DNA of 64,000 bases, taken from Acidobacteriota bacterium. GTDB lineage: Bacteria; Acidobacteriota; Terriglobia; Terriglobales; Acidobacteriaceae. The position numbers were made by a program, and so were the translations under genes. The DNA is taken from assembly GCA_018268855.1 (NCBI GenBank), contig JAFDVR010000009.1, positions 62,001 to 126,000 on the forward strand, in the 5' to 3' direction. Positions 35,123 to 44,751 of the stretch are shown in pieces (within the stretch, counting starts at the first letter, position 1; every line of letters begins with the position of its first letter). Under the pieces are notes generated by a model. It was given only the letters and a program-made list of their open reading frames with translations, searched no databases and was not told the DNA's origin.

Positions 35123-36643
35123 ATGCAGAAGAGAGCAGAGTGTAGATTCCGGCTTGCGGTGTGGACGGCGCTGGCCCTCGGCGCGGTCTCCGCAGCCGGA
35201 CAGATGGGCGGTCCTGCGGGTGGTTCGGCTTCATCGAGCGCGCGCGAGGCGACAGGCCCGGCTACGGTACGCGCGGCTGAGCAGACGCTTCAAACGGTAA
35301 ATACGCAGACCGGTGTGGGTTCGGCGACGAGTGTGAGCCAGCAGGCCTTCAAAGGCTCGCTGATCGAAGGCAAGAGCACCGGTCAGTTGATGGACCTCTC
35401 TCTGGACGATGCGATCCGGCGGGGACTGCGGACAAACCTTGGTTTGATTCTGCAGACGAGTGCCGAGAAGGAAGCTGCGGGCACGCGGTTGCAGGCATTG
35501 CAGGCGCTTCTGCCAACAGTGACGGGAAACGCTTCTTATTCTGTGCAGCAGGTGAACCTTGCGGCGTATGGTCTGAAGTTTCCGGGTGTGAACCCGATTG
35601 TTGGACCGTTTCAGGTGTTTGATTTCCGTGCGTATCTTTCGCAGTCGTTGATCAATGTCACATCGATTCAGCGGTATTTGGCTTCGCGGCATAACTTCGA
35701 AGCGGAGAAACTGACTGCTGAAGATGCTCGCAATATGGTGGTGCTCACGGTGGGCAATGCGTACCTGCTCTGCGTGGCGGATACTACGCGCATCGATGCA
35801 GTGAACGCGCAGCTTGCTACGGCACAGGTCTCTCTTAAGAACGCTAACGCTGCGCACGAGGCGGGTACGAGTCCGAAGCTGGATGTGCTGCGTGCGCAGG
35901 TGGATTATCAGAACCAGCAGCAGCAGTTGATTGCGGCGCAGAATGCTCTCGCGAAGGACAAGCTGGCGTTGGCGCGTGTGATCGGTCTGCCGCTCGATCA
36001 GGAATTCCGGCTCGTGGACTTGACGCCGTATGCCGCGCTGGACCATGTAGATGCGGAGCAGGCGTTCCAACAGGCACTGACGCAGCGCAAAGATCTGCAG
36101 GCGGCCAATGAGCGGTTGAAGGCGGCAAGTTCGCAGAAGACCGCGGCGTGGGCGGAGCAGTTGCCCGAAGCGCACTTCACGGGAGACTTTGGCACGCTGG
36201 GCAATACGCTCGGCAGTAATCATGGTACATACACCGCTAAGGCTGAGGTGACTGCACCTATCCTGCAGATTGCCAAGACACGCGGCGATATTCTGGTGGC
36301 CGATGCACAGAAGGAGCAGGCGAAGGCACGGCTCTCAGATCAGGTGCAGCAGGTGAACGCCGATGTGCGTGACGCGATTCTTGATATTGAAGCGGCGGCC
36401 AAGCTGGTGGAAGCGGCGAAGTCCAATGTCGATTTGGCGAATGAAGCTTTGAGCGAAGCACAGGAGCGTTTCCGCGCGGGTGTGAGCGACAACCTTGCGG
36501 TTTCGCAGGCGCAGTCACAGGCTTCCAATGCAGAAGATCGTTACATCAGCGCACTTTATCAACACAACATTGCCAAGCTCAGCCTGGCGCGCGCACTGGG
36601 CGTTGCAGAGAGCGGCTACAAGAATTATCTCGGAGGAAAGTAA
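35123..36643 (+). CDS. TolC-family outer-membrane efflux protein
   Basis: 506 residues from ATG 35123 (a TTG at 35114 is an alternative). Signal peptide about 1-28, then two OEP domains (about 85-270 and 290-490) rich in long Ala/Gln/Leu helices, with repeats such as EAAGTRLQALQALLPTVTGNASY. It would form the outer-membrane tunnel for the membrane-fusion protein encoded next, whose ATG overlaps this stop by one base (TAATG). Confidence 0.9.
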   Translation: MQKRAECRFRLAVWTALALGAVSAAGQMGGPAGGSASSSAREATGPATVRAAEQTLQTVNTQTGVGSATSVSQQAFKGSLIEGKSTGQLMDLSLDDAIRRGLRTNLGLILQTSAEKEAAGTRLQALQALLPTVTGNASYSVQQVNLAAYGLKFPGVNPIVGPFQVFDFRAYLSQSLINVTSIQRYLASRHNFEAEKLTAEDARNMVVLTVGNAYLLCVADTTRIDAVNAQLATAQVSLKNANAAHEAGTSPKLDVLRAQVDYQNQQQQLIAAQNALAKDKLALARVIGLPLDQEFRLVDLTPYAALDHVDAEQAFQQALTQRKDLQAANERLKAASSQKTAAWAEQLPEAHFTGDFGTLGNTLGSNHGTYTAKAEVTAPILQIAKTRGDILVADAQKEQAKARLSDQVQQVNADVRDAILDIEAAAKLVEAAKSNVDLANEALSEAQERFRAGVSDNLAVSQAQSQASNAEDRYISALYQHNIAKLSLARALGVAESGYKNYLGGK

Positions 36644-37881
36644 TGGCCGTTGCAGAGGCGGATCAGAAAACCCAGAACGCAGACGTGCCGCAGGCACCGC
36701 CGGAAGCTCCTGAAAAGGCCGCACGGAGAAAGTTCATCATCGGTGGCGTGGTGCTGCTGTTGATTCTTATTGGTGTCTTCTTCTACTGGCGCTCCACCTT
36801 CACAGAAGATACAGACGACGCGCAGGTGGATGGCGACCTGTACCAGGTATCGGCGCGCGTGAGCGGGCAGGTGACCAAGGTATATGTCACGGATAACTCC
36901 GAAGTGAAGGCTGGCCAGCTTATCGCGGAGATCGACCCGCGTGACTACCAGGTGGCATTGGAGCAGGCTGAGGCGCAGCTTGCCAATGCAAAGGCTTCAT
37001 ATCAGCAGGCGACGTCAAATGTGCCGATTACCTCGGTGGAAGTGCGTACGCAGACCGCAACTACCGGCTCTGACGTTACTGGCGCGGAAGCTGCTGCTGC
37101 GGCTGCGGCAAAGAATGTTGCTGCAGCGGAAGCTCGTGTTGCGCAGCAACAGGCAAATGCGACCAAGGCCAAGCTTGACGTGGAACGTTACACTCCGCTC
37201 GTCCAGCGCGATGTGATCTCTAAACAGCAATACGATCAAGCAGTGGCTGCTTCGGCCGGCGCGAATGCAGCTTTGGTGGAAGCTCAGCAGACTGTCATTG
37301 CGCAACGGGAGCAGGTGCGTCAGGCACAACAGCGCATCGCCCAGGCGCGAGCGCAGGCGGCTCAGGCACGTCAGAACGGACCGCAACAGGTGGCTGTGCA
37401 GAAGGCAAAGGCAGAAGCTGCCAATGCGGAGATCCAGCAGGCGCAGGCCCGTGTGGACCAAGCAAAGTTGAACCTCAGCTATACAAAGATCGTCGCGCCG
37501 GTGGGCGGCATTGTGAACAAAAAGAATGTCTCTGAAGGCCAAAATGTTGGGCCGGGCCAGAACCTGCTTACCATCGTTCCGCTGGATAATCTCTGGATCA
37601 CGGCAAACTTCAAAGAGACGCAGCTTCAACATATGCATCCGGGGCAGAAGGTAGAGATCAAGGTGGATGCGCTGGGCGGACGTAAGTATGAGGGGACCGT
37701 GCGCCAGATTGGTGGCGCTACCGGGTCGCGTCTCTCGCTCTTTCCGCCGGAGAACGCAACGGGCAATTATGTGAAGGTGGTGCAGCGTATTCCGGTGAGG
37801 ATTGAGCTTGATCCGCACCAGAACGACGATCATCGCCTGCGGCCTGGGTTCTCAGTAACACCTGAGGTGGCGATCAAATAG
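36643..37881 (+). CDS. HlyD/EmrA-family membrane fusion protein
   Basis: 412 residues. One N-terminal membrane helix (about 30-49), the DAQVDGDLYQVSARVSGQV lipoyl-like segment, a long Ala/Gln-rich coiled hairpin (about 105-290), then the beta-barrel with VAPVGGIVNKKNVSEGQ and LDNLWITANFKETQL. This is the EmrA pattern, normally paired with the EmrB MFS pump. Here the partner pump gene is absent: the next gene after a terminator is dps. Confidence 0.92.
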   Translation: MAVAEADQKTQNADVPQAPPEAPEKAARRKFIIGGVVLLLILIGVFFYWRSTFTEDTDDAQVDGDLYQVSARVSGQVTKVYVTDNSEVKAGQLIAEIDPRDYQVALEQAEAQLANAKASYQQATSNVPITSVEVRTQTATTGSDVTGAEAAAAAAAKNVAAAEARVAQQQANATKAKLDVERYTPLVQRDVISKQQYDQAVAASAGANAALVEAQQTVIAQREQVRQAQQRIAQARAQAAQARQNGPQQVAVQKAKAEAANAEIQQAQARVDQAKLNLSYTKIVAPVGGIVNKKNVSEGQNVGPGQNLLTIVPLDNLWITANFKETQLQHMHPGQKVEIKVDALGGRKYEGTVRQIGGATGSRLSLFPPENATGNYVKVVQRIPVRIELDPHQNDDHRLRPGFSVTPEVAIK

Positions 37882-37926
37882 AAACCCAATTCAGCGGCTT
37901 AGTGCATCAGCGGTAAAGGAATAAGA

Positions 37927-37969
37927 GCAACCGCTCGGATATTTTGAATATCCGGGCGGTTGTTTTTTT
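37927..37969 (+). terminator. Intrinsic terminator of the TolC/EmrA unit
   Basis: A long hairpin of about 16 bp (CAACCGCTCGGATAT pairing with ATATCCGGGCGGTTG) followed by seven T residues. Confidence 0.9.
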
Positions 37970-38009
37970 GCATCGTAAAGGATCAAAGGCATATTTGAGG
38001 TGAAGAACG

Positions 38010-38603
38010 ATGGCTGTTGCGATGAAGAAGACTGGAAACGTGGACATGATTACGCCGCATTGGCACCAGAAAAGCGCCGAAATCCAGAAATTTGGCGAAG
38101 TGGTGAAGGATTCTCCCATCGGACTAGAGGAGAAGGTACGCGCTGCATCATGCAAGATGTTGAACCAGGTGCTGGCGGATTCCATGGCGCTGCGCGATAT
38201 GTACAAAAAGCACCACTGGCAGACCGCCGGACCGACGTTCAATCAATTACATCTGCTATTCGATAAGCACTACGACGAGCAGGTGCTGCTGGTTGACGCG
38301 ATTGCCGAGCGTATCCAGATTCTGGGTGGCGTTACGGTAGCCATGGGCAGCGACGTGGCTGAGATGACCAAGGTGCCGCATCCGCCAAAAGGCAAGGAAG
38401 AGGTCCCGGCGCAGCTTTCAAGGCTGATTGAGGCGCACAAAATTGTGATTGCCGATGCGCATGAGATTGGTAAAAAGGCGGATGATTCTGGCGACGATGG
38501 CACGAACGACCTGGCTATTTCGCAGGTATTGCGTACGAATGAACTACAGTCGTGGTTCCTGATGCAGCATCTGGTGGAGATGCCGCTGGTGGAAGTCAGA
38601 TAG
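38010..38603 (+). CDS. dps: Dps-family DNA-protection ferritin
   Basis: 197 residues. The four-helix ferritin-like core shows the Dps ferroxidase pattern KKHHWQTAGPTF-x4-LLFDKHYDEQ (about 70-92) with conserved His, Asp and Glu ligands, and the later helix with AHEIGKKADD...DLAISQVLRTNELQSWF. It sequesters iron, uses peroxide as oxidant and coats DNA under stress. A strong GAGGTGA site precedes the ATG. It is flanked by terminators on both sides, so it is a monocistronic gene. Confidence 0.92.
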   Translation: MAVAMKKTGNVDMITPHWHQKSAEIQKFGEVVKDSPIGLEEKVRAASCKMLNQVLADSMALRDMYKKHHWQTAGPTFNQLHLLFDKHYDEQVLLVDAIAERIQILGGVTVAMGSDVAEMTKVPHPPKGKEEVPAQLSRLIEAHKIVIADAHEIGKKADDSGDDGTNDLAISQVLRTNELQSWFLMQHLVEMPLVEVR

Positions 38604-38621
38604 TCGTTCTGGAGACAAGAG

Positions 38622-38648
38622 AAGCCCGCTGAAGATGGCGGGCTTTTC
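38622..38648 (+). terminator. Intrinsic terminator of dps
   Basis: An 8-bp hairpin AAGCCCGC/GCGGGCTT (38622-38629, 38638-38645) with a short T-run. Confidence 0.75.
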
Positions 38649-38699
38649 ATTGCCGGAATAGTTTTGCGTCGCGAACCTCTATGGTGGCATCTTTACGAT

Positions 38700-39677
38700 A
38701 TGCCTATCGCGCTCGAATTTTTCGTCCATTACGCGTACGGCATTCTGTTTTTGTGGGTGTTGGTGGAGCAGCTTGGTGTGCCTGTGCCATCGGTGCCCAT
38801 GCTCATTACAGCGGGAACGCTCACTGCGACGCACCGTATCCATGCTGTACCTGTGATGGGCGCGATCCTGCTGGCGTGCGCGATTGCAGATTCAATGTGG
38901 TACTTTGCGGGCGTCCGTTATGGCGGGCGTGTTGTTCGGCTGATTTGCAGACTATCGTTGGAAGCTTCGACGTGTGTGCGGAAGACAGAAGGTTATTTCA
39001 GCCGCAATGGTGGATGGACGCTGTTGTTCGCGAAGTTTGTGCCGGGGCTGTCGGCGCTGGCTCCTCCGATTGCCGGCCAGGCGGGCATGTCGTATCCGCG
39101 ATTTCTTTTGCTCGATCTGTTCGGCTCATTGATATGGGCTTCTGCCTTTGTCTTTGGCGGGCGCTTCTTTGGCGATATAGCGCAAAAGTCACAATGGTTC
39201 TTCCATGCGCTGGTCCACTATGGCTTTGTTCTGTTTGCATTATTGGTGGTTGGTATCATCCTGTATCGCATGTGGAGACAGCGCGCGTTTCTGCGCAGTG
39301 TGATGGAGATGCGCATCAGCAATACAGAGTTGATGCAGATGATTACGGATGCGGAGAAGAACCATACGCTGGCTCCGTTTATTGTGGACCTGCGGCATCC
39401 GCTGGATTATCTGCCGGATCCGCGCGTGCTGCCGGGTGCGGTGCGCATTGGCCCTAAGGAGATCAGCAAGCAGGCCGATGTGCTGCCGCGCGATCGCGAC
39501 ATTGTGTTGTATTGCACTTGCCCGTCGGAGGAGACGTCGGCTGCGACGGCGAAGCAGTTGCACAAGCTGGGGATCTATCGGGTGCGGCCGTTGAAGGGTG
39601 GGTTCGAGGCCTGGCGCGATGCTGGGTTGCCGCTGGTGGAGTATGACGACAGTGTGCCGCAGAGTTCTGTTGCATAA
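38700..39677 (+). CDS. DedA-family membrane protein fused to a rhodanese domain
   Basis: 325 residues from ATG 38700; a TTG further upstream (38664) is unlikely, as it would begin before the hydrophobic core. Residues 1-200 hold the SNARE-associated/DedA domain with several helices and the FAKFVPGLSALAPPIAG motif containing the conserved Arg-free lipid-scramblase signature region. Residues about 205-315 form a cytoplasmic rhodanese domain (FIVDLRHPLDYL, LPGAVRI, then the active-site loop YCTCPSEETS with Cys272/Cys274). DedA proteins take part in lipid translocation and membrane homeostasis; the rhodanese may sense or move sulfur. Confidence 0.9.
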   Translation: MPIALEFFVHYAYGILFLWVLVEQLGVPVPSVPMLITAGTLTATHRIHAVPVMGAILLACAIADSMWYFAGVRYGGRVVRLICRLSLEASTCVRKTEGYFSRNGGWTLLFAKFVPGLSALAPPIAGQAGMSYPRFLLLDLFGSLIWASAFVFGGRFFGDIAQKSQWFFHALVHYGFVLFALLVVGIILYRMWRQRAFLRSVMEMRISNTELMQMITDAEKNHTLAPFIVDLRHPLDYLPDPRVLPGAVRIGPKEISKQADVLPRDRDIVLYCTCPSEETSAATAKQLHKLGIYRVRPLKGGFEAWRDAGLPLVEYDDSVPQSSVA

Positions 39678-39680
39678 GTT

Positions 39681-39708
39681 AAGGGCATGGCCGAGGCCAT
39701 GCCTTTAC
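39681..39708. terminator. Convergent terminator between DedA-rhodanese and lysS
   Basis: A 12-bp near-perfect hairpin (39681-39692 with 39695-39706, one wobble pair) and a short T-run, placed between the two convergent genes. Confidence 0.6.
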
Positions 39709-39730
39709 TTCATCGAGAACAGGATTCTTA

Positions 39731-41308
39731 TTAGCTTTCTTCTTCTGTTTTTTCGAGGATTGGTTTTGCCTGTGGGCGCAGGAGCGGAAAGAGGATCACG
39801 TCGCGGATGGAGCGTGAGTTGGTGAGCAGCATGGTGAGGCGGTCGATGCCGATGCCTTCGCCGCCTGTGGGAGGAAGGCCGTAGGCGAGTGCGCGGACGT
39901 AGTCGGCGTCCATCTGATGGGCTTCGTCGTCGCCGCGCTCGCGTTCGCCGAGTTGGGCTTCAAAGCGGCGGCGCTGGTCGTCGGGGTCGTTTAGCTCACT
40001 GAAGGCGTTTCCTACTTCGAAGCCGCCGATGTAGAACTCGAAGCGCTCTACCCAGTCCGGTTCATCGGGCTTCACCTTACTGAGTGGTGAGACAGCAAGA
40101 GGGAAGTCGTAGATGATGGTCGGCTGAATGAGATGAACTTCAGCGAGTGTTTCGAAGATGGTTGCGATGGTTTTGCCAGCGGGTTCTCCTGCGACATACG
40201 GCAGGTTTTCTTCCGCAGTGCGCAGACGCTTCACTAGCTCGAAGACGGTATCTGCATCCGCGAAGTCGCTCATTGCGGGAGCGTAGCCAGCAGCTGCGGG
40301 CCACCACTTGATGATGGCTTCGCGCATACTGAGTCGCGTCCACTTGGAGAGATCGATCTCGTGGCCCATGAACTCGGTGAGGGTTGTGCCATTCACCTCG
40401 TTGGCGATGAAGGGGATGATCTCTTCCGTGATCTGCATGAGGTCCCAGTAGTTCGCGTATGCCTGGTAGAACTCCAGCATGGTGAACTCGGGGTTGTGGC
40501 GCGTGGAGATGCCTTCGTTGCGAAAGTTGCGATTGATTTCGTAGACGCGGTCCATGCCGCCGACGACGAGCCGTTTCAAGTAAAGCTCCGGCGCGATGCG
40601 CAGGAAGAGCGGCATGTCGAGCGTGTTGTGGTGCGTCACGAAGGGCCGCGCCGCCGCGCCGCCGGCGACCGGCTGCATCATGGGCGTTTCTACTTCGATG
40701 TATCCGCGTGCGTCGAAAAATTTGCGCAGTGCGCGTAGGACCGCGGCGCGCTTTACGAAAACCTCGCGCACGTCGGTGTTCATAAATAAGTCGACGTAAC
40801 GCTGGCGATAGCGCAGTTCTGTGTCTTCCAGGCCGTGGAACTTGTCGGGCAAAGCGAGCATGGCTTTGCTGAGGAAGACAATCTCCTTTGCGTGGATGCT
40901 GAGTTCGCCGGTGCGTGTGCGGAAGACGTAGCCCTTTACGCCGATATGGTCGCCGAGGTCGAGCAGCTTGTAGAGTTCGAACGCACGGTCTCCTACTTCG
41001 TCCTTGCGGACGTAGATCTGGAGACGGACGCCGTTCTGTTGGAGATGGGCGAAGCCTGCCTTGCCCTGTCCGCGAATGCTCATCAGGCGGCCCGCGACGG
41101 ATACTTCGGGCTTTTCGGCTTGCAACTCTTCTGCGGATTTCGGCTCGTACGTTGCGCGCACCTGGTCGAGCGTGGCCGATACGGAGAAGCTGTTGGGGTA
41201 GGTGGCTTCGAGCGTGCTCAGGCCCGCTTGCGCGCCAAGCGCGGCAATCTGCTGCAGCTTCTCCTGGCGCAGCGCCCACATTTTTTCTTCAAATTCTGAC
41301 TCGAACAA
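39731..41308 (-). CDS. lysS: Lysyl-tRNA synthetase, class II
   Basis: 525 residues. An N-terminal OB-fold anticodon-binding domain (about 65-175), then the class II core with motif 2 ([20 protein letters not shown]) and motif 3 ([10 protein letters not shown]), plus the LysS-typical EVETPMMQP segment. The start is TTG at 41308 with GAGGT 6 bp before it; a downstream in-frame ATG (41281) would shorten the N-terminus by nine residues. It charges tRNA-Lys. It is divergent from the Na+/H+ antiporter gene. Confidence 0.95.
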   Translation of the reverse strand: MFESEFEEKMWALRQEKLQQIAALGAQAGLSTLEATYPNSFSVSATLDQVRATYEPKSAEELQAEKPEVSVAGRLMSIRGQGKAGFAHLQQNGVRLQIYVRKDEVGDRAFELYKLLDLGDHIGVKGYVFRTRTGELSIHAKEIVFLSKAMLALPDKFHGLEDTELRYRQRYVDLFMNTDVREVFVKRAAVLRALRKFFDARGYIEVETPMMQPVAGGAAARPFVTHHNTLDMPLFLRIAPELYLKRLVVGGMDRVYEINRNFRNEGISTRHNPEFTMLEFYQAYANYWDLMQITEEIIPFIANEVNGTTLTEFMGHEIDLSKWTRLSMREAIIKWWPAAAGYAPAMSDFADADTVFELVKRLRTAEENLPYVAGEPAGKTIATIFETLAEVHLIQPTIIYDFPLAVSPLSKVKPDEPDWVERFEFYIGGFEVGNAFSELNDPDDQRRRFEAQLGERERGDDEAHQMDADYVRALAYGLPPTGGEGIGIDRLTMLLTNSRSIRDVILFPLLRPQAKPILEKTEEES

Positions 41309-41453
41309 CGCGCGACCTCATGTTTTCGCAAACAAACTCTTGTATTTCAAAGTATATCTGCGCGACAGCACATCCTCTCTGGCGCTAGTGGAACATGGAT
41401 GTCTGCAATTGCTATCTTTTTACCCAAAGCAAAAACCAGATAGAGGCGGATTA

Positions 41454-43082
41454 TTGGAACAACTAACCATCATCCTGATACTTCTTTTTGCCGTGGCGCT
41501 TTCGCGAGTGACTTCGTTGGTGAGCCGTATTCCTCTGCCTCTCTTGCAGATACTTTTCGGAATCATACTCGGTCAGTTTCACCTGCACCGGGGTCTCGAT
41601 CCTTCTGTTTTTCTGCTTTTGTTTATTGCACCGTTGCTGTTTGTTGAGGCGTACCGTTTTCCGCGAGCCGAGTTTCTAAGTTTGCGAAAACCTATTCTCC
41701 AGATGGCAGTAGGGCTCGTTCTGTTTACGGTGATCAGCGCTGGGTATTTTATTCACTGGATTATCCCAGGCATTCCGCTGGCTGCGAGCTTTGCGCTTGC
41801 AGCCGTGCTTTCTCCTACGGATGCCGTTGCTGTTGCCGGTTCCACGAAAGGCATTAAGATGCCCGCCCGGCTCATGCATCTGTTGGAAGGGGAAGCGCTT
41901 CTCAACGACGCGTCCGGTCTCGTCTGCTTTCGTTTTGCCATTGCAGCAGCTGTCACCGGGACCTTCTCGCCTGGCGCGGCTACGCTCACGTTTATCGAGG
42001 TTTCCGTTGGTGGATTGATCGCAGGAGCGGTTATCGCATATCTGGTCCTGCGTGGGGATAAATGGGTGGAGAAACTCATCGGTCCGCATTCTTCCGCGCG
42101 CATTCTTATCTTTCTTTTGCTTCCATTTGCCGCTTATCTTTTTGCAGAGCACTTCCACCTTTCCGGCATTCTGTCGGCTGTGGCGGCGGGTTTTATGAGC
42201 AACTGGATGTTGCAAGATGTGCGCGAAGCCGAAGCGCGCATCAAATCTGAAGCCATCCTCGATATGGTGGAGTTCACCTTCAACGGGCTCATCTTTATTT
42301 TGTTAGGGCTCGAACTGCCGTTGATTTGGAAAGAGATTCCGAACATCGTCGCAAAGGAGGGTTTTCATTCTTCCTGGCAACTCGCGGGATTCGCACTCAG
42401 CATCACGCTGTTTCTCGGCGTGCTTCGTTTTGTGTGGACATGGTCATCGCTTAAGTGGTCGTTCTATCGACAGCGCCGGAATGACGGTTTGCGCAAACGA
42501 ACGCCAAAACGTTTGCTTGCGGCTACTATGCTTTCTGGCGTGCGTGGGGCTGTAACGCTCGCAGCGGCTCTGTCGATCCCACTTACTCTGAGTGATGGCA
42601 CGGCATTTCCTGGTCGCAATCTTGCCATTCTTCTTGCTGCGGGCGTGATTGTCTTTTCTCTGCTCGCAGCCTCTTTTGGATTGCCGCTGGTGATGCATGG
42701 CCTGGAAGAGCCGCCAGAGGCGTCTATTGAAACGCAGAGGAGAAGAGCCCGCATAGCTGCTGCGGAAGCCGCTCTACGAATGCTGGAACAGGCTGAAAAA
42801 GAAGCCAGTCAATATGGCGATGCTGCTGACGGAATTGGAGCGATTACCGCCAAACTTACTGACTACTACCGCCGTCGTATAGAAGCTTTGAGTGGTACGG
42901 ATGAGAACCACTACAAGGCACTCACGCTTCGCAATGCAGAGCGTCAGATCCGTCTTGAAGCTCTTCGTGCTGAAAGGGCTGAGATCAAGCGGCTTATTCA
43001 GGACCGCGTACTCGATCAAAAAGCAATGCGGCCAATCATGAACAAGCTGGACACCATGGAAGCCACATTGCAGAACACCTGA
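41454..43082 (+). CDS. CPA1-family Na+/H+ antiporter
   Basis: 542 residues from TTG 41454, which has AGAGG 7 bp upstream; the open frame runs further back, but over the antisense of lysS. About 12 membrane helices (1-420), with the ion-binding region AAVLSPTDAVAVAG in helix 5 and the EGEALLNDASGLV element. The C-terminal cytoplasmic tail (about 425-542) is charged and probably coiled (EAALRMLEQAEKEASQYG). It exports Na+ (or K+) in exchange for protons and may regulate cytoplasmic pH. It lies upstream of the ATP synthase genes. Confidence 0.9.
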   Translation: MEQLTIILILLFAVALSRVTSLVSRIPLPLLQILFGIILGQFHLHRGLDPSVFLLLFIAPLLFVEAYRFPRAEFLSLRKPILQMAVGLVLFTVISAGYFIHWIIPGIPLAASFALAAVLSPTDAVAVAGSTKGIKMPARLMHLLEGEALLNDASGLVCFRFAIAAAVTGTFSPGAATLTFIEVSVGGLIAGAVIAYLVLRGDKWVEKLIGPHSSARILIFLLLPFAAYLFAEHFHLSGILSAVAAGFMSNWMLQDVREAEARIKSEAILDMVEFTFNGLIFILLGLELPLIWKEIPNIVAKEGFHSSWQLAGFALSITLFLGVLRFVWTWSSLKWSFYRQRRNDGLRKRTPKRLLAATMLSGVRGAVTLAAALSIPLTLSDGTAFPGRNLAILLAAGVIVFSLLAASFGLPLVMHGLEEPPEASIETQRRRARIAAAEAALRMLEQAEKEASQYGDAADGIGAITAKLTDYYRRRIEALSGTDENHYKALTLRNAERQIRLEALRAERAEIKRLIQDRVLDQKAMRPIMNKLDTMEATLQNT

Positions 43083-43140
43083 ACCGGCAGTGCCATATCC
43101 CCACATACCGTTTCGCCGCAAATATGGAATACTGCTTTCG

Positions 43141-43392
43141 ATGATGGAAGAGAACAAAATCCTGGGCAAGCCAAAGGGCGCATTGGGCGATCTGGTAAAG
43201 GCTGAGACGATGATTCAGCTTGCTATTGCTCTGCCTGCCGCGTGCGTTGTTGGCTGGCTGGGCGGCGCGTGGGCCGACAAGCATTTTGGCACGCACTGGA
43301 TCAGCATTGCCGGCATTGTGCTGGGCGCCGTTGCGGGTTTTGTAAAGATCATCGCCACGGCAACGAAGTACATCAAGAACAACGATGAGTAG
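43141..43392 (+). CDS. AtpZ/AtpI-type F0F1-ATPase accessory protein
   Basis: 83 residues with two membrane helices (about 28-46 and 54-72), glycine-rich (GWLGGAWAD), matching the AtpZ/AtpI family often found at the head of atp operons. An ATG at 43141 or 43144 can be used; no strong ribosome site is visible. Members have been proposed to help c-ring assembly or cation transport. Its last 8 bp overlap the next gene. Confidence 0.8.
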   Translation: MMEENKILGKPKGALGDLVKAETMIQLAIALPAACVVGWLGGAWADKHFGTHWISIAGIVLGAVAGFVKIIATATKYIKNNDE

Positions 43393-43849
43393 TTTTTCCG
43401 ACGCGGATTTTCAAAAAGCCATGCATGCTTCAGTGCGGCTGGGTGCCATCTTTACCGTGGTTGGCGCGATGATTGTATTGGGCATCAGAGGCTGGCAGTC
43501 CGCGTTGATGTTTGTTGTGGGTGCGCTGATCAGCACGACTGGCTTGTGGGAGTGGCGGCGGTTGATGACGGCCGTTGCGTGGCAGATGGATAATTCTGCC
43601 GAGTCACAGAATGCGGAGAGTTCGGCTGCAAAATCAGCGGGGGAAGAAGCGGAGGAGGCAGGCAAGAAGCCGCGCATGGGATTTGTGCTGGCTGTGTTCT
43701 TCCTGCGTCTCGGGGTCACCGTAGCGGTTCTGTATGTTACTCTTAAGTATCTGCAGGGCTCAGTGTTTGCGCTCGCAGCGGGACTGATGGTGGGCATCCT
43801 CGCCCTTCTGATTCAGGCACTCCGGCTGCTTCGTTCGTGGACTGTCTAG
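43385..43849 (+). CDS. Small membrane protein, AtpI-like
   Basis: 154 residues: helices at about 18-33, 38-56, 100-118 and 123-148, with an acidic cytoplasmic loop (about 70-95, Glu/Ala-rich). Position between the AtpZ-like gene and atpB and the overall topology suggest an AtpI-type F0 accessory protein, but I see no decisive motif. It overlaps the upstream gene by 8 bp and is 24 bp before atpB. Confidence 0.65.
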   Translation: MSSFSDADFQKAMHASVRLGAIFTVVGAMIVLGIRGWQSALMFVVGALISTTGLWEWRRLMTAVAWQMDNSAESQNAESSAAKSAGEEAEEAGKKPRMGFVLAVFFLRLGVTVAVLYVTLKYLQGSVFALAAGLMVGILALLIQALRLLRSWTV

Positions 43850-43873
43850 CCCAACCCAGAGACGAATTGAACT

Positions 43874-44605
43874 ATGCCAGAACAGCTTTATCTCACTCGA
43901 TTTCTGAATGCCCACTTTGCCGGGCCTGTTGACGCTCTGCTGCGCGCCTTTCATCAGGCGCCGGTTTATCCAGAAGCACCCATCTCCAATGCTGTAGCAA
44001 TGGAATTGCTCACGGTGGTGGTTCTGCTGGCGTACTTCCTTGTGGTGCGAATGACGCTCAGCGTGGAGAAGCCGGGTGCATTTCAGCAGGTGGCTGAGAT
44101 GACGCACGAGTTCGTCTCCGAGCAGGCCGATAGCATCATCAGCCACGGCTTTCAGCGGTTTGTGCCGTATCTTACGGTGCTGTTTCTCTTCATTCTGCTT
44201 GCAAACCTGCTCGGCCTCGTCCCGGGGCTGGAGTCGCCTACGGCGAACCCCGTAGTGCCGCTCGGTCTGGCGATCGTCACGTTTGTTTACTATCACCTGC
44301 ACGGCATTCGTTCGAACAAGGCTGCCTATGTCAAGCAGTTCCTCGGACCTGTGTGGTGGCTTGCGCCACTCATGTTCCTCATCGAAGTGGTTTCGCACTG
44401 CGCGCGCGTTCTCTCGCTCACCGTTCGTCTCTACGCCAACATGTTCGCGGGCGATCTGGTTACGCTGGCCTTCTTCTCGCTCATTCCGGTTGGCATTCCA
44501 CTGATCTTTATGGGACTCCACCTCATGGTGGCTGCGATTCAGGCGTATGTGTTCATGCTGCTGGCTACGATCTATCTGGCACTCGCGGTATCGCACGAAC
44601 ACTAA
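43874..44605 (+). CDS. atpB: ATP synthase subunit a
   Basis: 243 residues, a multi-helix membrane protein. The essential arginine of the proton path is Arg185 in LTVRLYANMFAGD; the LLANLLGLVPGL segment in helix 2 and the last helix (AYVFMLLATIYLALA) are also typical. It works with the c-ring of atpE. Subunits b, delta, alpha, gamma, beta and epsilon are not in this window. Confidence 0.95.
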   Translation: MPEQLYLTRFLNAHFAGPVDALLRAFHQAPVYPEAPISNAVAMELLTVVVLLAYFLVVRMTLSVEKPGAFQQVAEMTHEFVSEQADSIISHGFQRFVPYLTVLFLFILLANLLGLVPGLESPTANPVVPLGLAIVTFVYYHLHGIRSNKAAYVKQFLGPVWWLAPLMFLIEVVSHCARVLSLTVRLYANMFAGDLVTLAFFSLIPVGIPLIFMGLHLMVAAIQAYVFMLLATIYLALAVSHEH

Positions 44606-44699
44606 TACCTGCGAGATTGAATAATAAGTTTGACGCGCGCAGCAACAGTCTCCACGGCGCGCGGAGCACCACCGGTACGAGCGTGAGGGGGTCAGCACG

Positions 44700-44747
44700 G
44701 TGAACCTCAACCACCCACTGGTATCGCAATCTTGGAGGCAGGAGTAA
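44700..44747 (+). CDS. Possible 15-codon leader ORF before atpE
   Basis: A GTG-started frame (reading about MNLNHPLVSQSWRQE) has a strong GAGGGGG site 9 bp before it. Its TAA lies 4 bp before the atpE ATG, and its last codons cover the atpE ribosome site. It could couple or tune atpE translation. No homology is seen, so this could be chance. Confidence 0.3.
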   Translation: MNLNHPLVSQSWRQE

Positions 44748-44751
44748 TTCA

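Noticed and set aside
41202-41453. N-terminal extension of the antiporter frame over the lysS start
   Set aside because: No ribosome site or membrane-protein character; the TTG at 41454 has a proper site.
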